From NCBI RefSeq assembly GCF_010183535.1, contig NC_071330.1:11761717-11825716 (forward strand): a DNA stretch of 64,000 nt, in the 5' to 3' direction. The notes below the pieces were generated by a model that was given only the letters and a program-made list of their open reading frames with translations, was not told the origin of the DNA and did no database searches. Numbering within the stretch: the stretch's first letter is position 1; each line of letters starts with the position of its first letter. The position numbers and the translations under genes are program-made. Below, in pieces: positions 15,001 to 26,260 of the stretch. Source of the DNA: Caenorhabditis remanei (Eukaryota; Nematoda; Chromadorea; Rhabditida; Rhabditidae).

Positions 15001-17642
15001 TTCTATCTCTGCCACGTGTCACCGATGACCTACTCGCCAGGCTTACCGTTTGCCAAGATCGAAGCGACCGACCAGGATTCTCAAAGCTCTCAGAAATTGA
15101 CTTACTCACTATCCCCTGATTCATCTTCCATTTTCAAAATCTCATCCGAAGATGGTTCTCTGTCAATGAAGGTTCTTCCCCCATCAGGAGAGAGATATCT
15201 GATTACTGTAACTGCAACGGATAATGGGATACCAAGTTATGCGACGAGTGTGCCTGTGCAAGTAGTCATTGGAGAAGCGATGCCGACGGAGAAACCAGTT
15301 TTCGAGAGACAAGAGTTTAGATTCGAAGTCCTTGAAAACTCAAAAGTTGGGCTGCAAATCGGTAACCTCTCTGGAGAAACCCGCGAGTTTCTCTACCGTA
15401 TCCAAGATCCGGAAGCCTCGAAAATCTTCCATGTTGACAAGTTCGGGCGACTTTTCGTTGCGGGATCCATCGATCGAGAGCATAAAGCTGCTTACACTTT
15501 TACAGTGGAAATAGAGAATGAGATGATGTCGCAGAAAGTGCAATGCAAGTGTCACGTCATCGTTCTTGATGAGAATGACAATTCTCCAGTTTTCACGTCT
15601 TCTGCATTCTATATTCATCTGAAGGACTCGATGACACACGGACAGACAATCGGACAGATAATGGCGACTGACTTGGATTTTGAGGAGAATGGAAGAGTCA
15701 GCTATAGGATTCTCAGTGGAAACGATTTGAACATTGTCACTCTCAACACAGATTCTGGAGCAATTCAGATGAATGAGTGGAATGACGCCCAGTTAGATGT
15801 ATTTCCGAATGCCACTTGGCAGATTCTAGTGGAAGCTCGAGATCATGGACACCCTTACAGAAGTACCGTTGGTACCATTTCAGTATCCTTGAAGATGTCA
15901 TCATGGAGTGGCTCCGCCCCCTTCTTTGTTCTTCCGGTTTATGAAGTACATGTATTGGAAGATACTTCGATTGGGACAGTTGTGCAGAAAGTGAGAGCAA
16001 GTAACCGGTTGGGATTGGATAATAAGGGGTTACTGTACTCGTTGAAGGAACATCAGGGGGTGAGTTGGAACTTTTGATTTTGGGTTTTTTTTGAAACTTA
16101 TGAATGGTTCATTTTCAGAAACTCTCAATCGACGTCAAGACAGGAGAGATCACGTTGAAAACTCATCTGGATTGGGAATCAGAGCCACTTATCTCAATGT
16201 ATCTATCGGTTTCCGATGGAAACGGTAGATCAGCAGTAGTCCCGTTGAAGATAGTCGTTGAGCCGGTGGATGAATTCGCTCCGGTCTTCACGAAGTCTTC
16301 GTATACACTGCAGGTAAAAGCTGAAAACAATAAAACAATATATCAGCATTTTTTAATGACCGTTTTCCAGATTCCAGTATCCACTCCTGCTGGCGATTCC
16401 GTTGGTCAAATGCAAGCTATCGATGAGGACGGTGGACCACATGGAATTGTTAAATATGCGATTTCAGATAGACAGAATACAGTGTCAATTGAGGAGGACA
16501 CTGGAATAGTGAGTTGTCTTTTTTTGCGACCCACCCTGTTTTCATTTCAGATCCGTCTCCGCAAATCGCTCTCCCAGCGTCGCAACCTCACAATCGAACA
16601 GATTACTGTAGTGGCCTTCAGTAGCCCCAACAAACAATCCAAAACTACAGTATACCTGGAAATCGGACCATTTGATCTGCAACCGTCCCTTCCGAAACTG
16701 TTGCTTCATTCGAAGCCTGTCCAAATCGCAGCGGCCTCCCTTATTCTTTTACTACTACTTCTGATCATTGTCATATGTGTCTGTATGTGCAAAACTAGAA
16801 GGAAGAATAAGAAAAATGAGAAGCCCGATGTCATCTGCACGGTCACAACATCTGGAGACTCCCAACGACGACGGTCGTCTACTCAGAAGCCGACACTTCA
16901 GAAGCAGGTGTATTCAGTGAAGACTGGAGAGATTCGAACTCTATCTGGAGATATCCCCGGCCCACATCATCATCATCCAACCAACTCCATGACGTCATCT
17001 GTCTCCACATCATCAGATGCACTTCGTATGATTCGAGGAAGCTCCAGAAGCCAGATTGATTCTGGAATCGATCCGGATAATGTGTCGATTAATTCTTCAG
17101 TAACCGATTATCTGGTGTCACTGGGTGTGAATGCTAACCCGATTCCTCCAAGGATAAGGTGAGATTTGTGTTTAAAGTCATTCCAGCAAGAAAATTGGAA
17201 AACAAATTACAGCAAATTCTGGTACTATCCAACAGTAAGTTGTAGTTTCTAGCAGCTTAATCTATCCTTTTATACATAACTAAACTTCACCTTTTCAACC
17301 CGCCTAGAAATTTCCTGAAAATCATTAATTATTTTATTGGTTTCAGGCCCAATACGACATACGACTCGCTGATGAACGAGTACATATACGCACGCGTCGA
17401 GGACGTTCTTCCACCCGGACCAATCAGTTTGACGACGCCAAACCAGCACTCACTTCTCAGACAACCACTTTCGGTGAGTCAGACTGGCCTAGTCCACCAA
17501 CTCTCATTCTTATTTTCAGACCGCCTCCCGCCGCCCACCGCCCATAGTTCCGTCGTTTGAACCACTCACTGAAATTTTCAGTGAAATTGTGGAGATGCGG
17601 AAAAACGAGGGACGAAAAGAATATGTTCAAGTCGAGATTTAG
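1..17642 (+). CDS. cdh-1: Dachsous-type giant cadherin, 5' partial
   Basis: Large single-pass adhesion receptor of the cell surface. Exons: 1-173, 222-350, 397-521, 567-970, 1089-1537, 1585-1668, 2202-2309, 9352-9423, 9473-9575, 10395-10636, 10690-12573, 12883-16059, 16119-16313, 16371-16508, 16551-17158, 17347-17473, 17520-17642 (stop TAG). These give 2712 codons in one frame. Some twenty tandem cadherin repeats are visible through calcium-binding DxNDNxP linkers (for example DENDNAPSF, DANDNAPVF, DVNDNSPMF, DENDNSPVF) and DRE or LDxE motifs; several linkers are degenerate. No EGF or laminin-G domain precedes the transmembrane segment (encoded near 16725-16790, leucine-rich), followed by a basic KTRRKNKK stop-transfer and a Ser-rich tail. 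That favours Dachsous (cdh-1) over Fat (cdh-4). The 7-kb intron 2310-9351 holds another gene on the opposite strand. The 5' end lies outside the window. The family call is firm; the exact orthologue is inferred. Confidence 0.9.
1722..2168. repeat. Palindromic MITE, family A copy 1
   Basis: Inverted-repeat element in the cadherin intron 1669-2201. The left end reads through TTGGCCGTTTTCAGTTG and the right end carries its complement CAACTGAAAACGGCCAA. The inner arms contain TTGTAGTTGACAACTTTTTT. Related copies lie at about 19984, 21001, 39928 and 57690, with a decayed one near 24790. Confidence 0.75.
2976..3118. repeat. Short inverted-repeat MITE, family C copy 1
   Basis: A 140-bp element with ends GGCACGGTTCTTACAAC and the approximate inverse (GTTGCAAGAGAGGTGCC), and inner CGCTCTACCGAAA / TTTTGGTGGAGCGC. 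Sibling copies are at 9005-9142, 27534-27674 and 54568-54697. It lies in the same cadherin intron, downstream of the nested gene's stop. Confidence 0.7.
3306..7558 (-). CDS. OSCP1: OSCP1 (organic solute carrier partner 1) orthologue, nested gene
   Basis: Ten exons: 7558-7379, 7098-6850, 6804-6709, 6098-5895, 5769-5695, 5642-5565, 5019-4920, 4014-3872, 3791-3671, 3604-3306. They total 1545 nt, 514 aa, with all phases matching. The N-terminal domain has the family signatures: PALYLNLGVEMMYVLDQRL, then HCSIMRLNENSMDKLFDLM, then a segment ending LLVFFQDTRVKVSTFIKD. Residues after about 410 are a low-complexity, strongly basic Ala/Thr/Pro/Arg/Lys tail. OSCP1 proteins are conserved in animals; reported roles include solute-transporter modulation and regulation of apoptosis and cilia, and the worm role is unknown to me. 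The gene lies wholly in a 7-kb cadherin intron on the opposite strand. Introns contain MITEs (7150-7310 and 4402-4725). Confidence 0.9.
4402..4725. repeat. Palindromic element, family B copy 1
   Basis: Begins CTAGGGAAAGTCATGG and contains TTGATTCCGAATATATATA with the inverse ATATATTTGGAATCA on the far side. Copies at 22194-22497 and 44126-44482 share this plan. It sits in the OSCP1 intron between exons 7 and 8. Confidence 0.7.
7150..7310. repeat. TIR element, family I copy 1
   Basis: About 160 bp with clear terminal inverted repeats of about 25 bp (GAGCTTTCAGAAAAGTATAA at left, its complement at right) around an inner GGTCCCATCGCGAAAACTAC section. It lies in OSCP1 intron 1. Decayed relatives occur at 12736-12860 (cadherin intron), about 10262-10310 and 31450-31585. 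Confidence 0.75.
7559..9351. other. Remainder of the large cadherin intron
   Basis: No gene is seen. It probably holds the promoter and 5' UTR of the nested OSCP1 gene just left of 7800. A family C element occupies 9005-9142. Short ORFs here lack conserved features. Confidence 0.5.
9005..9142. repeat. Family C MITE copy 2
   Basis: Reads GACACAGTTCTTACAACTGC at left and GGTTGTAAGAAGCGTG at right, with inner GCTCCACCGAAAT and TCGGTAGAGCGC. Inverted-repeat structure as in 2976-3118. Confidence 0.65.
10070..10300. repeat. Degenerate TGTAGATTTACG-type repeat cluster
   Basis: Intron 9576-10394 carries several spaced variants of GTAGATTTACG (for example TAGATTTACGAAC, TGTAGATTTACGC). Denser clusters lie at 26110-26260 and 28790-28945. 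The rest of this 819-bp intron shows nothing else. Confidence 0.45.
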
Positions 17643-17894
17643 TATTTTTAGTACATATTTTTCTAGACCTTTTTTTATCTAGTCTTGTCAAAAAACTCCC
17701 ATTCCTCAATCTTTTTAATACGGTTTTCTCTATTCAATATTTCGAAAATAATCAATATTCATTCCATCCAATCTCAGGTTTTTCGAGCTTTCCGCCTTTC
17801 TTTCGTTTCCACCATATTTCTTCTTGCCTTACTTTTGCAGTTTGTTATTTCTTTCCTGCCTGTTTCATTCAATTCTGGTGCTTTCTTTTCTTTC

Positions 17895-17900
17895 AATAAA
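17895..17900 (+). terminator. Probable poly(A) signal of the cadherin gene
   Basis: AATAAA about 250 bp after the TAG stop at 17642, in a T-rich 3' region. It is the nearest canonical signal. Confidence 0.5.
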
Positions 17901-18307
17901 CACATTTTAAATTTACTTGATGGAGTTTGGGTAGATAAAATGGTAATGTGCATTTACCAGTACATGATATTAAGCGGTCGAATCCGACAGTGGGGAAGGC
18001 TCCTCAGGATGGCTTGAACCGCAGACACGTGTAAGTTTCCACAATTTTAAAATTAACCATGTTGTAGAGCGCTTCGAAATCTTTCATTTGAGTTATTTTA
18101 CGTGAAGAAATTCCTCTTCTGAGAGAAATGATAAAAACTTTTATCAGGTCGACCAGTCGGAGCAAGCGACATGCACACTCCACTGTTTTCATGACCGGCT
18201 GAGGAAAAGGAAATAACTCTTCTGCCGGAGCCAATGTAAGCCTACGAACACGAGTTTACAAAGTGTTTTGATGTCATTTTGACCACGGGCATGTCAAATC
18301 ACAAAAC

Positions 18308-18385
18308 ATTTCCTCAGATATTGCCCTTTTTTCCTCAGACATATTTCATTTTTCCTCAGATTTTTCCTTTTTTCCTCAGACCGGT
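18308..18385. repeat. Short tandem TTTTTTCCTCAGA repeat
   Basis: About five spaced copies of TTCCTCAGA within 80 bp, in the 17.6-18.56 kb intergenic stretch where no gene is seen. Each copy resembles a nematode splice acceptor. Confidence 0.55.
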
Positions 18386-18564
18386 CATAAAACGTGTGGG
18401 GGTGCTTGCTAATTGTAAGTGTGTTCTTCGATTAGTCGATGATAGATCAGTCGTTCATTCATTTCATTATGGAGAATCGTTTCACTGGTATTGTGGTTGG
18501 AAAGGTAAGATTTTTACATTAAACAATGTTTTACTATTACACTTTGCTTTAAATATTCCATGAG

Positions 18565-19985
18565 ACCCTGAAAAGTGTAATATCATAAAATTCTCCCATC
18601 TCAAATCTAATTCTAATCCAATCGCCAACTGTGCAGTGTTCAACGGAGCTAATATCCCGCCAGTCACCCAAATCCGTGATCTCGGAATAATTTTCTCGGG
18701 AAATCTGGTCTTCAATGCTCATATTAACACCATTGTTGGAAATGCACAAAGAAGAATCAACGTTCTCTTCAACATATTGAAACATGCGCCTCTGGAAATT
18801 TTCCTTAAATGCTTCATTATATACGCCCGACCATTATTGGAATACGGATCTGTAGTCTTTTCTCCAGTCCTTAAAGAACTCGTCAGAAAAATTGAAAATG
18901 TTCAGAAGTCGTTCATTTATAGATGCTATAAAAAATTCGGAAAAGTGTACAATGGATATTTCAATGCAATTCAGGAATGCGGATTCGAATCCTTAGAATA
19001 TCGAAGACTATTAGCTGATTTATCATTTATTTACAAATGCTTAGTTACAAAGGACGTCGAAATGCCGAATCATCTGTTCTATACTTATCCGAAGCTGAGC
19101 CATTTAAGGAGACACAAATACTATGTCAGAACTACTCTCCCGAACAAATATAAATGTTTTTCCCAATATCTATCCATTCGATCCCTTGCTTGTTGGAATT
19201 CTCTTCCTGAGAGTATTTTTATCTCTATCCCTACACCTGATTGCTTTAGAACTCGGCTTCGTGCCCTTCCATTACAAAACTATCTTACTCTTAGCGATCT
19301 TAATTACTAGTTCTTATCTGCTCAGCTCTCTACCCTTGTCTCATACCCTCTCTCCCACCGTATTGTATTCACCACTCATCACATTCCGTTTTCTTGCCTC
19401 ATTACCCAACAAAACAGCCCGGTCTCTTCTACGTATCCTTCTTACTCTATCCTTGTATTATTATCTTCTGCAATTGTTCCCGACCATCCACCACCCTACA
19501 TAAACCTCAAAGGTGATCGGAGTAGGAATGCGAAGTAGCTTTAGGATTCTCACAGCAATCCACTTGGACACCTTGTCTAAGGCTCTGAGCACCCAAAAGC
19601 GAAGGCATAATATCTCTCAAAGTAGCTCTGTTGTTGGGTCGGCCGCTGCCAGGCTTCCCCTACCAACGAGTGAAATGATTGTTTCAGACGTTGTCTTACC
19701 TTCCTCCGGTAAAATCGCCCTATTTCTTCTCCATACAATCTCATTAACTGGTGGTCTGGCCCAATTGCTCATTATCTACGCCCCCTCGCTTCCTATATTA
19801 TTTATCTTCTACCATACCTTCATTCTTCTTCCTATCTGTTTAAATCTTCTATAATTATCGTACAGTTTACATTCTTCTTATCCCCTTCACCTCTATTCAT
19901 GTATTTCTCCGGTTATCTCCCTTTTTCTGGTGTAGCATAAGTGGCATGTTCCCTCCTACAATAAATAAATACAAATACAAATACC
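18565..19985 (+). mobile_element. 5'-truncated non-LTR (LINE) retrotransposon
   Basis: An open frame runs from about 18565 to 19308 and encodes the C-terminal end of a LINE reverse transcriptase. It contains IRDLGIIFSGNLVFNAHI, LLEYGSVVFSPVLK, KIENVQKSFIYR and LACWNSLPESI, all typical of the thumb and C-terminal region of Jockey/CR1-like elements. About 650 bp of non-coding 3' sequence follows, ending in a short AATACAAATACAAATAC tail at 19968-19985, typical of LINE 3' ends. There is no endonuclease or catalytic FADD box, so the copy is dead. The clade is inferred. A family A palindrome abuts its tail. Confidence 0.85.
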
Positions 19986-20270
19986 TACAAAATATATCAT
20001 ATTTTGCCTTTTTCAGTTGCAAATGCCCAACTTTGAGAGTGTGTCATAATAAAACAAAATGTCCCACAAAATAACTTTACATGAGATCGAACAGACCAAG
20101 AGTAGCACTCCATTTTTGTAGTTGGCACTCAACTCTTGGTCTGTTTGATCCCATAAATAATGTTTTGTGGGACAGTTAGTTTTACAATGAGACACCCTCA
20201 TAGTTGGACATTTTCAACTGAAAAAGGCAAAATATGATATATTTTTGGCCGGTACTGTATATTAATCGAA
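19984..20270. repeat. Palindromic MITE, family A copy 2
   Basis: Arms begin TATATCATATTTTGCC and end with the inverse GGCAAAATATGATATA. Inner AACTTTGAGAGTGTGTCATA is matched by the inverted ATGAGACACCCTCATAGTTG. It is shorter than its sister copies (about 285 bp). Confidence 0.75.
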
Positions 20271-20480
20271 CTGGAATTCATAAATAAAGTTGTATAGAAA
20301 AAAAGAAAAAAGGTGAAAACGTGAGGATTTTCTAGTTGACCCAGCTATCAAAGTGTAAAATCTCTTGAGATTTTGTTTCTATTCTCTCCTATCCGTTTGA
20401 AGTGAGGCGATCGACACATTCATAAATCAATCTGGAGAGAAGATAAAGATATAAAGGATACTGGTGTAGCCAGTGCCACA

Positions 20481-23171
20481 ATGCAAACAATTGATATAAC
20501 AATCGTTTTCTTTTACGTTTGTTTTTGTGGTAAGTGACTCAACGATTGGGTGATTTTTGACCATTCCGTTTGTGAGTCACGCTCATCTCTTATCATTAGC
20601 AGCGGAAGTTTGTGTCCACAAAATACTGATAACAAACGTAAATTGTTTCTTCTTCTAGACTCACACCAGCCGATCACGATACTATGTTTGGTGCAAAAAC
20701 TGCTTTCCCGGAATCGACGGATATCTTGATATCATCCCCGGACACCCAGTCGAAATAGGAGACTGGGTATCAATGAACTTCACTCCGAAAGATGCAAGTA
20801 GATACCTTCCCAAACAAAAAAGTCGACAAACTGGTAGATTCACCTGTAAGAATTATTCGGTGATCCGAAATGTTTTGGAGACGAGAGTGCATGAAAAATT
20901 CATTCGAATCAGGTTGGAACAAGAGTTGATTGAGAATCAGGACAGTTTCGATCATCCTGTTTTGGGAAAGGTCTGGTGGTGAGTTCAGAGGAGAAAAACC
21001 TACATTACCGCTCAACAGGTTATCAACCTTGGCTGTTTTCAGTGGAAATTGACCAACTTGGACAGTGTTTTTCGGTGTCACCTTATTGTCCGACAATCCA
21101 TTTGTGTATGGGCTGAACAGAGCAAAAATAGCACATCATTTTTGTAGTTGATCATTTTTTTTTGTAGGGACACTATCTTGAAAGTTACAGGTTGTCAAAG
21201 TGAAAAGTTCTAAAATTTCGCTAATTTGCGCTGAAATTAATCGATTTCAGGGATAAATTATTTTGACAAACTGTAACTTTCAAGACAATGTCCCTACAAA
21301 AAAAGGTCAACTACAAAAATTATGTGCTATTTTTGCTCTGTTCAACCCATACAAAAGAATATTTATCGGAAAATCAAGTGACACCGAAATACAGTGTCAA
21401 AGTTGGTCATTTTCCGCTGAAAACAGCTAAAGTCTATAACATTTTGAGCGGTACTGTACATCTCATATCTCTTTCAGCAACACCGAAAGATTCAAATTCC
21501 CAACTGGTTTACATCAAATGACTATCAAAAGAAAGTTTTTAAATGAAAAAAAGATTGATAGCAGTGTCTGGGAAATCTGGGAAATTGAGCCAAAAACTGA
21601 AGTAATCGGAGTAGTAGCTGGAAAAGACCCATTTAATTTCTTTGTTACGTGTAAAGATCGTTCTCCCGGAAAGGATGTTGTTATCGAGAAAGTCCCGGAA
21701 AATCTGGATTTAACAATTGGCACCTGGGTCAAAATGATTCTACGAATTGATGAGATGAATTTTAATTTGAAGTGCTATGCATATTCGGTGATCCCGGCGG
21801 TTCTTCACACTGAAATGATTGGAGATGCAGGAAAAAAGACGCTTCAACTCAAGTTAATGTGTGAAACTGATGAGAATGGTGACATCTACAATCCAGTTAT
21901 TGGTCCTATCAACTTGGAAATGCGTGATTCTTTATCGATTAGAGGTTTCCCGTAGAAAAGAAAAGCTTGAAAAATCCCGGAGATACGCCATCGCTGTTCA
22001 TCGGGAGAAACCTGATAGTGACAAGGAAGTGGACAAGGAAGTGGACAAGGAAGTGCAAAGTGTTTGGCACTTGAGTTATTATGAATTGGTAAGTTATTCG
22101 AGTTTCAGTTTCAGATTGACTTGACAATATTTCAGCTCGAAGATGATTCCCTTCTACAGCTTCAAAAAACGGATGGTCTTGCTGTGAGTTCTTACTAGGG
22201 AAAATCTCCAGGGGGCCGTGGTGTTATGGGACGTGACCTATATCATTGGAAAGCTGAGAAAACGCTGATTCTAAATATATAATCAGTTTTTGCCCTCGAG
22301 GCCTGGTATACGAGAAAAACGAGGTCAAAGTTTGGGCAATGGACCGCAGCCGATTTTTTCACACGTCGGTAATAATGACTTGTTTGCGGCCCAAACGTCG
22401 GCCGCGTTTTTCTCGAATACCAGACCTCGAGGGCAAATACTGAATATATATTTGGAATCAGCGTTTTCTCAGCTTTCCAATGATATAGGTCACGAAAAAT
22501 GTTCCGAATTGAGACGTACGCGTTTCTCTATTTTCCCCATGAAGCTTTAACAGTCATAGCCATATTTCAGACTCATGATCACATGCTATCCCTCCACCCA
22601 TTTCTCAAAAAGGCAATCGTTGTTAAAATTGAAAACAATCCGCACAAGACCTTTGTATGGCTATTCAATAAGCATAAGTGAGTTGATTTCCTCTATTTTA
22701 TAGCAGTCCTCACTTCATTCAGAGAAGCGCGTGTATACTTCAAAGTAGATAATCTACAATTGGGACAGGTCTTGATTGCACCATTCACTGATAAGGGCCA
22801 AGTGAGAAACTGAGATCTAGCTGCTCTGAAACCTCTGATCATTTTCAGAAATGGTCATCTTGGGGACCTCAATTCCTGATCGCAGATGAGTCATACGAGA
22901 CAAGAGCCATTGATAGTGGTGTTGCTGATATACTCGTCAAAGCTGAAACTCTGCGGAATCCTGGCTCTCGCTATGAACATTCTTGGATTCATCATAGAGA
23001 CTTTGGGAATATTGTAAGTTGGCTATTCGTAGTTTATGTCTCTCCATGAAATTCCAGATTGACAACAAGAATAACCTGAAGGAAAACGGGACGAGTGAGT
23101 ACCGAATGTGGATTCGAAGAGTCGGCAAGGATTACAGACGTCGTTGGGTTGTCGTCGAACAGGTTCATTGA
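20481..23171 (+). CDS. Unrecognised secreted nematode protein, frame broken
   Basis: Exons: 20481-20529, 20600-20978, 21478-22088, 22136-22183, 22571-22677, 22723-22801, 22849-23013, 23058-23171 (TGA). The start encodes a signal-like peptide (MQTIDITIVFFYVCFC). Two defects interrupt an otherwise phase-consistent model. One is an in-frame TAG at 20656-20658, removable only if GTAAAT...TTCTAG at 20638-20658 is a 21-nt intron. The other is one extra base near 21940-21950, where the frame shifts and a TAG follows at 21953. Downstream coding resumes and includes a triplicated VDKE unit, then well-spliced exons. I recognise no domain. Introns hold a family A element (21001-21462) and a family B element (22194-22497). 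It could be a recent pseudogene or two sequencing errors. Confidence 0.55.
21001..21462. repeat. Palindromic MITE, family A copy 3
   Basis: Occupies nearly all of intron 20979-21477. Outer arms: ACCGCTCAACAGGTTATCAA, and ATAACATTTTGAGCGGTACT at the right. Inner arms have GGGACACTATCTTGAAAGTT and its complement. Confidence 0.8.
22194..22497. repeat. Family B element copy 2
   Basis: Starts CTAGGGAAAATCTCC and has CTGATTCTAAATATATAATC with far-side ATATATTTGGAATCAGCG, plus CTCGAGG boxes flanking the centre. It lies in intron 22184-22570. Confidence 0.75.
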
Positions 23172-23276
23172 CTATGACGATGAATGAGACAACAACAGTT
23201 GAATGATTTGCTATAACGAATATTATCCTTTTTTATTTTTAATATTTTTTTTACTCTATTTCATTTCGAAATACCT

Positions 23277-23592
23277 TTTTCAGACTTGCAAAATTCCTAT
23301 CGGCCCGGATTTGGATTTTTGAAATTTTTTCCAAACTTGTCAAATTTCGGCCCGGCCCGGTTTCAAAAAAGGTACTATTTTTTACCAAATTGTTTGAAAT
23401 TTTTTTCATTTTTACCTCAAAAGATTCCAATTTCTTGATGCTTTCAAAAAAAATTCAAAAAATTCAAATTCCGAGAAAAATTTCTATTTCGGCCCGGCCC
23501 GGTGACCATTTTGATTTTTACACTATACTTTTTTCACAACATTTTTTTCTGGAAAAAAAATTTCCGGCCCTGCCCGTTGCAAGTCTGTTTTT
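23277..23592. repeat. CGGCCCGG-rich inverted-repeat element, family H
   Basis: Terminal inverted repeats CAGACTTGCAA and TTGCAAGTCTG enclose four blocks of GGCCCGGCCCGG-like sequence separated by T/A-rich DNA. A related GGGCCGGGC-rich stretch lies at 55585-55915. Confidence 0.6.
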
Positions 23593-24667
23593 TTACCTTA
23601 TTTTGACAAATGCCCAGTTTTTTTTTGCTATAAATCAGGTGTAATTAGAAAGGTTATTGTTTTTGTGATAAATACGGAACGGGTATAAACTGACCATGAT
23701 TTGGGCGGGATTACAGGTGAAAAGTAAACGAATGGCTCTGAATTAAGAAAACAAAACTCGACAGATTCCAATGAGAGGAAAAACGAAGGTGATGGGTAGT
23801 GTAGGCAGAACATTTTTATTCCTCACTTTTCTCACTTTTTATCCCCCCGGAAGTCTAACTCCACTACATTCTAACATCAAAATGACCTTATAATTGGCCT
23901 ATAATTATTTAGACTCATCACGTGACTTTTCCCAGAAGTCGAACGGCTATTAGATAGCTCGGCTCTTCCTTTTATTATCCTTCTATTTTATCTCTAAATT
24001 GGTATGAATTCATATAATTATCTTTTCTAGCTTTATAGGTAAACAAATTTTTAGAAAACTGGTAGTTGAGACACTGAAAAATGGGAGAACTCGGAGACAT
24101 CTTTCCAGAAAATTCGGCTTTTCCAAAGATCTAAGAACCCAACTTCCTTTTCTCTCCCTCCAAATCTGCCCTTTATGATGGTTAACCAACTAATTCTTTA
24201 ACTTTGTGCCCTCCCATACAACTCCTTTTCAGGTCACATTATTTCCACTCCCTCTCCTTCTCTTTTTCACTCAATTGTTCTTCTCTTATTTCTTCGTCTA
24301 TTTTATAATTATTACATGATGTCACTTGAGTCAAAAGGTTCCCTTTTCGATATGCTTTGTTTGTCCTTTTATTTCTGAAATTGAAGTTTTTTGACGGCGA
24401 AAAAAAGAAAACGACGTGTGGCCTAAATCGGGAGGGCGATGAGTAAACAATGAGGCACGGGAGGAAAAGTTTTGAAATTGAACTTCGCCTACACTTTTTT
24501 GTTTTTGCTTGTTTTTCTGGAAATGTTTATCCCGTGATTTCTTGAACTTCCTGGGAGTTGTATTATTGGACGGTTTCTTATTTCCCTAGGAGTTCTTGGT
24601 TTTGCAGCGTTGAGTTTCAGAGCTCGTTTTAATTTAGGGGGTATTCATTACAGTATACGGTTTGGAA

Positions 24668-24735
24668 ATAGTAAAGGGAGAGAGAGGGAGCGCAGAGAAA
24701 CAAGAGTGTCTGACTTCTCTGCGCTCTCTACCTCT
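24668..24735. repeat. Family D fragment
   Basis: A near-perfect short palindrome, GAGAGAGGGAGCGCAGAGAA then TTCTCTGCGCTCTC, matching the ends of the larger family D elements at 32815, 33718 and 34985. Confidence 0.6.
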
Positions 24736-24779
24736 CGATATTCACGTCGGCTTAACGTGTTCAGCTACGGCACTGAACC

Positions 24780-25010
24780 ATAAAAATAGTCGTTCTTGCA
24801 GTTTTTTTGGGTTATGTAGATCAAAAGTGGACCACCATTTTTGTAATTCACAACTGTTTGGTACAAGCCCTGCCTAAAAATGTATAGTCCATCAAATTAT
24901 ACAGCTCGAGAACAACTTCTTACGGTATGCCACTGAAAAATGAAGCTCTATTTTTGATCTACATACTCAATAAAAGCTTGGTATTGTGAGGTATCAGTGA
25001 GGCCGTTGTA
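24780..25010. repeat. Decayed family A relative
   Basis: Shares the ATTTTTGTAATTCACAACTG and ATGAAGCTCTATTTTTGATC segments with family A palindromes, but its outer arms are gone. Confidence 0.45.
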
Positions 25011-26109
25011 CATTCACAAAGTTAATAATAGTACTGTAGCAAAACGTGCAAAAAAATAGAGCTATGGCTAATCTAAAAGCCTCAGGGCCAGTCTAAATCA
25101 AAAAAAAAACCTATTCCAGCAGTTTCCCACGTTCCCATCGCATGTGAACGTGAAATTAGAGGAGACCCCACCTTATGAATAATTGAGTTCGTCTAGACTT
25201 TTGAATTCAAGACAGAAAAACAACATTGTCGAAAAAATTTTGGAGGTGAGCATTTTTCCAGCAGAATTTTAGATGAGATGATGTGTGTGCTTCTAATGTT
25301 TTTGAAGAACACCGAAGATGAAACTTTGTGTGGAGGGATACGGTATTCTGGGGTAAGATTACTGTAGATTTCGATTTAGAAGGTTTATTGGTCTACGGTA
25401 CTTTTAGTTAAACTATACAAAAGAATTTTTCTAGATTTATTAACACTCACTTTTCCTTTTCTGCACTTTTCTATTCCTACCTAGTCTCCTCACGTCACTT
25501 CCAGAACACTATGTAGTTTTTGCCCGATTCTTGACCTACTTACTGATTCATTAACTCGTTTTTCAAGGCATTCAATACATAATTTTTGAATTTTCGGGTA
25601 GTACAAACAGTCGTCATTTTCCCGTAAATTGTATCCGGGCTCTTTCACATTTTTAGTCTGAAATTACGCACTTTGATCATAGTTTTTTGGTATAAATTTG
25701 ACTGGAAATTTCAGATTCTTTGAAGTTTCTGTATCCGGATTTCTGGGAGAAAAATTAAACATTTTGCATGAATTGTAATCTGAAAATGTATAAAAGTGAC
25801 CACTAACATCAAGTTTTCCCTCTGGACTCTTCTCTTTTCTTTTTATCATCTTTTTATAATGTTAAACATCATTATAATGTCATAATCCGTTCAGCTGTTT
25901 TTATGTTATTCTTTCTTTTCTTTTTTTCATTAGTCTATATAAAAATGTGCTTCTTTTTGCTTTTTTTTACTATGTCATATGGTTTTTCGGACGTCTTTTT
26001 CGGTTAGGATTTATAGAATATGATAGAGATAAATGCGAAGATTAGTTATTAATCCGCTTGTTGCTATTTGAAAATGGATACGAACATGTGTGTGTGTGTG
26101 TCGGCAGAC

Positions 26110-26260
26110 TTTTTGATCTAGAGTAGATTTACGAGTGTAGTGTGTAGATTTACGGAGTCGGTATGTAGGCTTACTGTAGTCTTGTGTAGATTTACTAGAA
26201 GCTTGACTTAATTTACGGGAGGCTGGATGTAGCCTTACGAGAGTACTGTGCAGATTTACA
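26110..26260. repeat. GTAGATTTACG repeat cluster
   Basis: At least six variants of TGTAGATTTACG (AGTAGATTTACGAG, TGTAGATTTACGGAG, TGTAGATTTACTAG, and others) spaced about 20-30 bp apart. Confidence 0.6.

Noticed and set aside
22290..22550. ORF over the family B element in the unknown gene
   Set aside because: Lies on the palindromic repeat, and sister copies do not preserve the frame.
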